This document shows, in pieces, positions 57,366 through 64,000 of a stretch of 64,000 nt of DNA. The position numbers were made by a program, and so were the translations under genes. How positions within the stretch are numbered: the stretch's first letter is position 1; each line of letters begins with the position of its first letter. Below the pieces are notes generated by a model, which ran no database searches, was not told the origin of the DNA, and worked only from the letters and a program-made list of their open reading frames with translations. The stretch is from NCBI GenBank assembly GCA_014281115.1, contig JACONQ010000020.1, positions 372,001-436,000 of the forward strand, written 5' to 3'. This DNA comes from Laburnicola sp. R22_1 (lineage: Eukaryota > Ascomycota > Dothideomycetes > Pleosporales > Didymosphaeriaceae).

Positions 57366-58286
57366 TCAAAAGATCTCCAAGCCCTCAAAGTCGACGCAGA
57401 GATTCCTCGGACTCTGCGTCATGCCCTGCCTCCGCTCGTACATGGAGGTCCCGAAATTGGCGGGTCGACTCACATAGACGCCCACCCTCACGGCCTTGTC
57501 CTCGACGCCCCAGAAGAACCACGTCACCTCGCGCAGCTTCTTCCAGCCCGAGACCTCGTCCTCATACCACACCCACAGCGCGTAGCCAATGCGCTCGATC
57601 TTGACGCGCAGGTCGGGCCGGCGGGCGTGGTGGGCCGGCAGTGCACTCAGGGCCCAGTCGGCGCCGTCGGACGTGGCAACGACCGAGGTGGCATGGCATG
57701 CGCCGTTGCAGAACTCGAGCCCGACCTTGACCCATTTGGAGACGGGGGCGGGCGCCATGTACGGCGGGGGAGGCTCGCGCTGGCGCTGTGATTGCGCGAC
57801 GCCGCTGGGGACGGGGGCGGGGGCGGATACGGGTACAGATACGGGGCCAGGGCCTGGGTGCTGCCCCACATGCTGCGAGGCCGGTGGGTTCGACGTCGAC
57901 GTGCCTTCGCCAGAGGCAGAGGTAGAGGTAGAGATAGCGGTAGTAGAGGCGTGGCGCGGTGGACTCGCAGCTCGGCCGGGCGGCGCGCCGGCGAAGATGA
58001 CGAGCCCGGCCTGGTCCCACTCCAGCTCCCAGTCGGCGGCGACGGTGACCTCGGCGGCGATGAAGGGGTTGCGCAGGGCCGTGTAGAGGATGGGCGCCGT
58101 CGACGTGTCGCGCGACGGCGTCTTCCACAGGTCGGTGTTGGGCGGGGCGGCCAGGCTGAACAGGCCCATGTACTCAGGGACGGCGGCATCGTGGGGGCAG
58201 TTGAGCGCCGTGAAGGACGAGCTGTCCGGAGGCATGGTGGCGTGGAGGCTGCTGCCGCGGTCGGCCAGGTCGCTGTGCCACGGCAA
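57366..58286 (-). CDS. DUF1349 family protein
   Basis: Intronless, 306 aa from ATG 58286, or 289 aa from the second ATG at 58235 (MPPDSSSFTALNCP), which fits the usual family start better. DUF1349 proteins have a concanavalin-like beta-sandwich fold; yeast YSV-type relatives are annotated as regulation-of-enolase-like and the biochemical role is not established. Conserved blocks visible: FIAAEVTVAADWELEWDQAG, LEFCNGACHATSVVATSDGA, VKIERIGYALWVWY and REVTWFFWGVEDKAVRVGVY. A low-complexity P/S/T/V insert of about 75 residues splits the domain between IFAGAPPG and PYMAPAPVSKW. The C-terminus ends in DFEGLEIF. Confidence 0.85.
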   Translation of the reverse strand: MPWHSDLADRGSSLHATMPPDSSSFTALNCPHDAAVPEYMGLFSLAAPPNTDLWKTPSRDTSTAPILYTALRNPFIAAEVTVAADWELEWDQAGLVIFAGAPPGRAASPPRHASTTAISTSTSASGEGTSTSNPPASQHVGQHPGPGPVSVPVSAPAPVPSGVAQSQRQREPPPPYMAPAPVSKWVKVGLEFCNGACHATSVVATSDGADWALSALPAHHARRPDLRVKIERIGYALWVWYEDEVSGWKKLREVTWFFWGVEDKAVRVGVYVSRPANFGTSMYERRQGMTQSPRNLCVDFEGLEIF

Positions 58287-61200
58287 GCAACCTGCGCTCG
58301 ATCCAGGGCGAGGCGGTGGGCGAGGCGGCGGGCGAGGTGGTGGTGGAAACTTGTGGTGACTGGTGGTGGTGGTGGTGGTGGTGGTGGTGGTGCTGCTGCT
58401 GCTGCTTCAATCTTGTCGCGAGAGCGCGCGACGGCTCTCTCCCAGGCGCGGCGCGGTATATGTGTGCTGCGTCGCTCGAGGCTCCGGCAGTGGCCACCAG
58501 AGATGCCGACTGGCGATAGGGACGTCTTGTCTTGTCTGTACGACGTCGCAGGCCTGCAGGCCATTCGCTTTGTCGCAGACGGTAGACGTGTAGACGCGCG
58601 CGCGCAAGGATCGCGCATGTCAGCCTGCGCGCGCTGTCAGCAGCAAATCTCCACTGCGCCGTGCAGTGACTGCGACTGCATCGCCCTGGACGGCCCCGGC
58701 ATCGTGGCAGCCCGGACGTGCCGTCGGACGGATGGCATGGGGGAGGGCCCTGATGTACAAATCGATGCAGAGAAGCCCGTCGCCCTGCATGCTGCCGCCA
58801 GGCATGTCGCCGTCAGGGCAGCAGAAGAGTCGGAGCAAAGGGAGGTGCAGCGAGCAGACAAAGTAGGATACGTGGCAGGCGACTCCTCTGGACGGCGTCC
58901 TCGACGGCCTGCGCGCACCCGTCCTCCAGGCTTGGTGTCGAGTGGGTGCAGTGTTGTTGGTCGCTTCTCATGCTGTGCAATGATGAATAGCTATCTGGGC
59001 GCGCAGACGTGGCAACCAAGGCCCAAGACGCCGCCGCATGTCTTGCAGCGCCAGCAAGGGCGCCTATGGGACCGCACAACCTCGACCGGGGAAGTCTGAA
59101 GACAAGGAGAAGAGCGCTCCGCACGACAATGGGCAAACAGTGGCGCCATATCGAATCAGCATCTGGCCCGCCCTTACTCGCCCGTTGTGAATTCGGGTCT
59201 ATGTATCCAACACCCTCTTCTACACTTCCTGCCGGAAGGTCGTACAACACGCGTCATGCGGTCCTCGCTCCATGGGACATGGTCTACCTGCACGGCGGTG
59301 ACGTTGCAACATCTGCTCGACCGCACGACGAGCTCTGCATGGACAAGTGCAACATGGACAACCATTCACTACTTTTGTGCAAGTGGCCAGCTCCCGTCGC
59401 AGGCATCCCTCTGCCCAACTCCCAACCGCTAGCGAGTGAGGCGACGCTTTCGTCGATTCTACATCCACGACTTCTTCCATCGTCACAGGATCCGGCATGC
59501 TAACAAGTTCCCGGAACCTCTGCATAGCAAAACCAAGGCCACGGTTATCGGGCTCAAACGACCTGACTGTCGGGCTCCAGTCTTGATACTGTATGTACAC
59601 TTTGTCTATGTGGTGAACGTGCTTGGGCAGGGCTCCACCTGGCCGCCGCATACTCGCAACCGCCTTCGCTGGACGCCCGTTGGTATGCTATTGGATCTTG
59701 CTGAACAGCCTCCGTTCCACACGGCACCTCTGTTCTAAAACCTGAGACTGATAAGAGGGCCCAAGTTTCAACCCCGAGCAGGTCGCGGAGACTCTCGCTG
59801 TCGGTTCCACCAGCCTGTTTGATACGGTGCCGGCATTGTTCGACTGCGGATGCGGCTTCCCGAGTAGCACAAAGCTAGGATCAGAAAACAGCGGCATAGG
59901 CGCAGGATCGGAACGGGACTATAATGTTGGTGAGCGGGCGTCCTGGAGGAGGCCGTACTTGAAACCCTGTCTTACTCAATGTAGCTCGGCGGTCGCTCGC
60001 TCTATTGATCAAGTAGGCTTTGTAGATCCAAGCCCATCGATCGGGCGGTTGTTCCGGGAGGCTGTTGGTAGGCAAACGGATACCAAGAAATAAGGTGGTC
60101 CGGATCCGATCTCTACACAGTGTGGAATGGGTCCATTATGACAATTACAAAGTGAAGGCGCTCCATGGTCCGTCGGCAAAACGTCGAAGCTGGGTATTTG
60201 TCATGACATGATTTGCTTCTCATCGCGAAGAGATGCCCACATAGAACAAGTGTCAGTTTGACATTATCCGCGCCTGAACCATGAAACACTTGGATAAATT
60301 GAACGTCGACACTGATCAAGTAGAAAAGGAATAACAGTTACTAATGCAGTTTCTTTGCAAAGGCCACTTCACTTTCGGTCAACTCTGAGGAAGGTGATAT
60401 GGCGGTACAGATTGCACATACAATAGGCACCAGGTCAAACATTTCCGTACAGTCTGTATCTGCAGATCTGCAGCATATTTTGTTAGCCAAGGTACAAGCT
60501 GAAACTCCCCGAATAATGTATCTAGGCATTGTGTTGCACCCAGCTCTGCAATCAGGTATTCGGTCTCTGGCCTCAGGACCTCGAATCGTGCGTGTCTAGC
60601 AAGAGCCACGTATCTCTTGACTGCAATCTGCACATGCCCGGGGACCACAAGCATCTCAATTTAAAAGCATTGACCAACGTTCTGCGAGAGCCGCTATGAT
60701 CACTTTCCTGGAAATGCAAGGAGCGGATGATTGACGGTCCGCTTCATAATCGGCCAACCCTCCCGCCACTGAGCCACACACCAGGGCAGCATACTGCAAA
60801 GATAAAATGCATATGAAAACCTGGCTCACTGAAAAGCACGCATGACGCAGAGGGAATGTTGATATGGTACATTGAGGGGGGGAAAGGCAACGAAATTTTG
60901 CGTAGGTTACTCTACATGAGCCGAATGACTGATTAGATTAAACTGGAGCAAGTAAGCCGCATTCACAAACTTTCCAATGCACAGTACATCTGTGTCTGTC
61001 TACGGGATCTATCGACGGATATTGACTTGCAAACTGTGCACGCACACTTTTGCCCCAGCTGCATGACTGAGATCTCTCGGGGTTATCCTCCGTCATTTGC
61101 TAGCTAGCAGCATCAGGAAACTCATGATCATTAATACTCACATACCCTTCGATTGCGTTCAACATAGCTTCGCATCTAAGATTTGGTCGTCGATGAAACT

Positions 61201-61985
61201 ATTCCATTATACAACACATGCTAAGGACTTGAATACGAGTCTTGAAGCTGCGCCAACGACACCTGGGTGGAAGCTATGAGCAGATAATAAGAAATATTAT
61301 GCATGATGCTAAGGAAATCGCTATAATACAACGAATAGCCCGTGGAGCCGATGCTAAAAAGGACCGGAGTGAGGACCCACTCGCTGGTGTAGTCGATTGT
61401 GATTCGACAAATGGCCGCTGGACACCGGCTCAGAAGATTTGCAGAAGGTTGCGGATCCAAAAGATCGTCGTCGCTTATGTTGTTGAGAGACACCGGTACA
61501 TACCTACAGGCTACAGAGCTCAGACGATGTTGCTCCACGTGGGGGTAGGGTGTTGATCTTCATCGGCCGGGAATATGTTAACCGGATGAATTGAGCTTAT
61601 AGTGAAAGGTAAGGTTCGGTACTTTCTACGCGATATTACTTATTATCCGTCATATGTAGAAAGAGGCCTGTCAGTCATGTGACCTCTGGCTTGTGAAAGA
61701 TCTTGTTCAGTAGTATCAGGTACTATCAGAGATAGGTTTCCGTGCAAGCTACGCCCGGGTATAACACACGGTCCGAAAGCTTTTGGCCGGACACAGTAGA
61801 AGTGCCGCTCGAGGAGATGGATTGGCCGGTTGTCTAGAACAAAGCTGGGAGGAGTCTAATAATCAAATTCCCGAGAGGTATATGAGCAGCTTGGCCTTGA
61901 CAAGGGCAAAATTCGGCTCGTGCCACCACATGTAGCAGTAGCATACCATTTCGGAAGCCTTCCCGCCGCCGTCCACCCCGCACTT
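58287..61985. other. Long intergenic region, no supported gene
   Basis: 3.7 kb with GC-rich low complexity near the DUF1349 promoter and ordinary sequence beyond. Many overlapping open frames exist on both strands, none with a domain I recognise. A minus-strand frame at 60654-60379 (91 codons) and a plus-strand frame at 59009-59503 are the most gene-like, but start, splicing and family are all unclear. Confidence 0.45.
58357..58408. repeat. (TGG)n followed by (TGC)n microsatellite
   Basis: An uninterrupted TGG run at about 58361-58391 passes directly into a TGC run ending near 58406. Just upstream, 58308-58345 carries imperfect GGGCGAGGCGG-type repeats. Lies upstream of the DUF1349 start, probably in its promoter or leader. 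Confidence 0.88.
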
Positions 61986-62904
61986 TCATGCTTTGCAGTA
62001 GATGTTGATGGGGCGACGTAGTTGATCCGATGTCGCGCAGAGATTGAGTCCCTCATCCTGCAATAACCTGGTAAAGGTCTCCGGCCGGTATTTCAGCCTT
62101 TCCAAGTTTTTGGCGAAGTGAGGGGCGGCGTTTGGGCGAATTGCTTTTTCATATGAATCCCAATTCTGCGACTCCAGGATCAGATAGCCGCCTGATGCGA
62201 GCGAGGTCTTGCACTTGCGAAAGAAAGTCACCAGCCCCTCGTCCAGGTGCTCAAGGTGGATCCATTTTATCACGCTTAAAGCCAGGATGACATGGTAAGG
62301 GCCTGCGAGAGCTGGGTCCGTGGCCACGACCCAGTCTGCAGCGATAAACTTGACACGGGGCCAACCAGAGGCAGCCGGAGCCGAAGGTGGAATGTGTCCA
62401 TGGCGAAGAACGGCGGAGAGGGGGTAGTAGTCGACGACTCGCTCCGACGGGTCTGGAGATGGACGAAGACGCGAGGCGCGCAAAGACAGAAGTTCAGCGG
62501 CCTTGGTCACCAGTTGGGGGTCAATGTCGACGGCTACGACCTCAGCAGCGCCGAAATCGAAGGCTTGTTTGTGTACTATCAGCAGGGTGGAGCATGAGTC
62601 GGTTGGCGGGCCAGGCAGGGGATCCTTACCGAGCTGGGAGGCCACCGATCCATCGTTGCAGCCAACGTCCAAGCAGCGACGGTCGTGGAACGAGAAGCCC
62701 AGGGCGGCGATCACGCCCAGACGCACATCGCGGACGTGAATGGAGGGCGGAGCGCCGAGCGCCTGGTTGGGTCCGATGTAATCTGGGCGGGTCAGCGAGG
62801 GCCGGAGGCTGAAGGGCCGGCAAGACCGTTCCAGATGAAGGCAGCGCGGGCGGGAGGGTCGACGCACTGTGGTAGTTGCCCCAATTGGTGGACTTGGAAG
62901 ACAT
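61986..62904 (-). CDS. Bin3-type (MePCE/BCDIN3D family) RNA methyltransferase
   Basis: SAM-dependent methyltransferase related to animal MePCE and BCDIN3D, which methylate RNA 5' phosphates. The model is complement(join(61986..62563, 62630..62782, 62868..62904)), 255 aa, with introns of 66 and 85 bp, GT-AG. Exon 1 is MSSKSTNWGNYH; joining gives GNYHNYIGPNQAL. SAM motif I is CLDVGCNDGSVASQLAFDFG, motif II VVAVDIDPQLV. FIAADWV, VILALSVIKWIHLEH and GGYLILESQNWDSY are typical Bin3 blocks, and the C-terminus reads ETFTRLLQDEGLNLCATSD. The second acceptor (CAAG) is chosen because it restores the SQL-AFDFG block. The RNA substrate in fungi is not established. Confidence 0.9.
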
Positions 62905-64000
62905 GGGCGGATGGCTGGCTGCGAGGTTGCGGGCGTCGGAGGATTTGACAGCGGCGGGCAAGGCGGGCAAGGCGGGCACGGCGGTGGAGCGTTGTTGGGG
63001 GTGAAGGCTTTCGATATTGGCGGCAGGCGCTGCCCGAAGCAGACGGCGTGTTAGCGGTGGCAGGTGCGAGGGGCGCGTAAACGGAAGGTCACTCGCTAGC
63101 GGCAACCGCCCCCGCATGACGAAAGTGCCCCCGCCTGGAAAGTCACATGTGCCCGCCTCTTCACCCACGCATCCATGCACGGCTCCCACCCTCTCCGCCC
63201 GTCGCACCCTGGGAAGCTCCCGCCGCCGCGCAACACGACGAGGCCAGCAACACGGCTAAGGGCAACGCGCGCTCGTCCATGGACCATGGCCGGGCCTGGC
63301 GCGTACAGCACGCACGCACGGTACCTGCTCCGCGCTGCTGCGACCGAGTGCTGCGACCGAGTGCTGCGACGGCCACGGTCGAGAGAAGCTTTGGCTACCG
63401 TGCCTGGATCGATATTCGCTGCCCCGTTAGCGTGTGATTGCGGGCTGCAGCAGCCTCCAGGATCCGCGTGCTCAAACGGCGCCGGCTGCCGTCTCCTGCT
63501 GCCACGAACCCGGGCGCAAAAACCCGTCGCACGCGTTTCCTCCTCTGAGGAGCCACCGCCGCCGTTGTGCACCTCCGCTGCCTGTGCGCGCGGAGGCACA
63601 CCACTTCCGCTGCCTGCGTCGCAGGCCATCCATTCACCGTGGCAGCAGCAGCCGCCGCCGCCGCAGAGCACCGCCAGCAGCACCACCAGTCCACCACCAC
63701 CACCACCACAGGCCGCCCGCTCCACCAGCCAGGCTCCGGAGCCCTCTCGGCCTGAAGGCGGTGTTGCGGTGACCATGCGCCTGGATGGTGGTGAGCTTGA
63801 CACGGCCAATGCACCGTTTAGCCGCGACGCAGGCGGCCGATGATTCGCACCACGGCCCCGACAAGGGAACCTTCATCCCATCCGCCACACTGCAGACCAG
63901 TTTCATCGGTCGCTATGCCACCGACTGCCACGGCACTGCCTCGGGGTGCGAGGCGATGCAACCTTGCTCCCCATATTGAACGCAACCCACTCCGTTGTGC
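62905..64000. other. GC-rich upstream region with simple repeats, no supported gene
   Basis: Upstream of the Bin3 gene. A GGCGGGCAAGGCGGGC-type run lies at 62950-62990, a 13-bp direct repeat (CTGCGACCGAGTG) at 63338-63370, and CCG/CAC triplet runs at 63649-63710. A plus-strand frame of 222 codons (63175-63843) is proline/serine-rich low complexity without a domain, so it is not called as a gene. Confidence 0.45.

Noticed and set aside
57792..59099. 435-codon plus-strand open frame rich in G, R and V
   Set aside because: Antisense to the DUF1349 gene and through the triplet repeats; a product of GC-rich composition.
62626..63207. 193-codon minus-strand frame overlapping the Bin3 start
   Set aside because: Only its MSSKSTNWGNYH segment is real. 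The rest reads into the 85-bp intron and in a different frame from the methyltransferase.
63175..63843. 222-codon proline/serine-rich plus-strand frame near the window end
   Set aside because: Low complexity, overlapped by similar frames on both strands, no domain, and no splice evidence.
1..64000. tRNA genes, rRNA, CRISPR arrays, bacterial-type operons
   Set aside because: No TPsiC-like GGTTCRA box in a plausible cloverleaf was seen, no spaced identical repeats typical of CRISPR, and the gene structure is eukaryotic.

Overview
The window looks like a filamentous ascomycete (Pezizomycotina) chromosome. Genes on the right carry short GT-AG introns of 45-85 bp and encode typical ascomycete proteins (kinesin-14, a Psr1-type CTD phosphatase, a LOA1/Vps66-type acyltransferase, a DUF1349 protein, a Bin3-type methyltransferase). 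The left two thirds is AT-rich DNA in which CpA and TpG are almost gone and transposon reading frames are broken by TAG/TAA codons sitting where CAG, CAA or TGG are expected. This is the signature of repeat-induced point mutation (RIP). Such a two-speed layout is known from Dothideomycetes such as Leptosphaeria, but the genus cannot be fixed from this sequence alone.

1-44.2 kb is a transposon graveyard with datable layers. The oldest are a full-length hAT transposase relic (1.46-4.16 kb), a Ty3/gypsy chromodomain pol relic (15.1-17.6 kb, split by a solo LTR with a 5-bp target duplication) and a pogo/Fot1-type element (28.6-30.8 kb). At 8.45-14.24 kb one pogo-type element carries two further pogo-type elements inserted 8 bp apart in its transposase gene; the termini and TA target duplications of all three can be read. 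A younger Ty1/copia-type element (24.10-27.68 kb) has LTRs that differ only by one 14-bp duplication, keeps gag-protease only, and sits in already RIP-mutated DNA. A second copia polyprotein relic lies on the minus strand (38.8-44.1 kb).

Between these, 32.37-38.47 kb holds a HET-NB-ARC-TPR gene (an NLR-like, heterokaryon-incompatibility-type receptor). It is one uninterrupted frame of 957 codons apart from about thirty stop codons. Six near-identical TPRs are arranged as a duplicated A-A-B triplet. The last TPR and about 1.4 kb of 3' flank are repeated in inverted orientation on the other side of the gene.

44.25-64 kb is ordinary GC-richer, gene-bearing DNA. From left to right it carries the acyltransferase (-), Psr1-like phosphatase (-), kinesin-14 (+), an unrecognised secreted Ser/Thr-rich protein (-), DUF1349 protein (-) and Bin3 methyltransferase (-). 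The genes have separate promoters and do not form an evident pathway cluster. A 0.4-kb AT-rich scar (49.4-49.8 kb) shows that RIP-affected material also reaches this side. No tRNA, rRNA or CRISPR array was seen.
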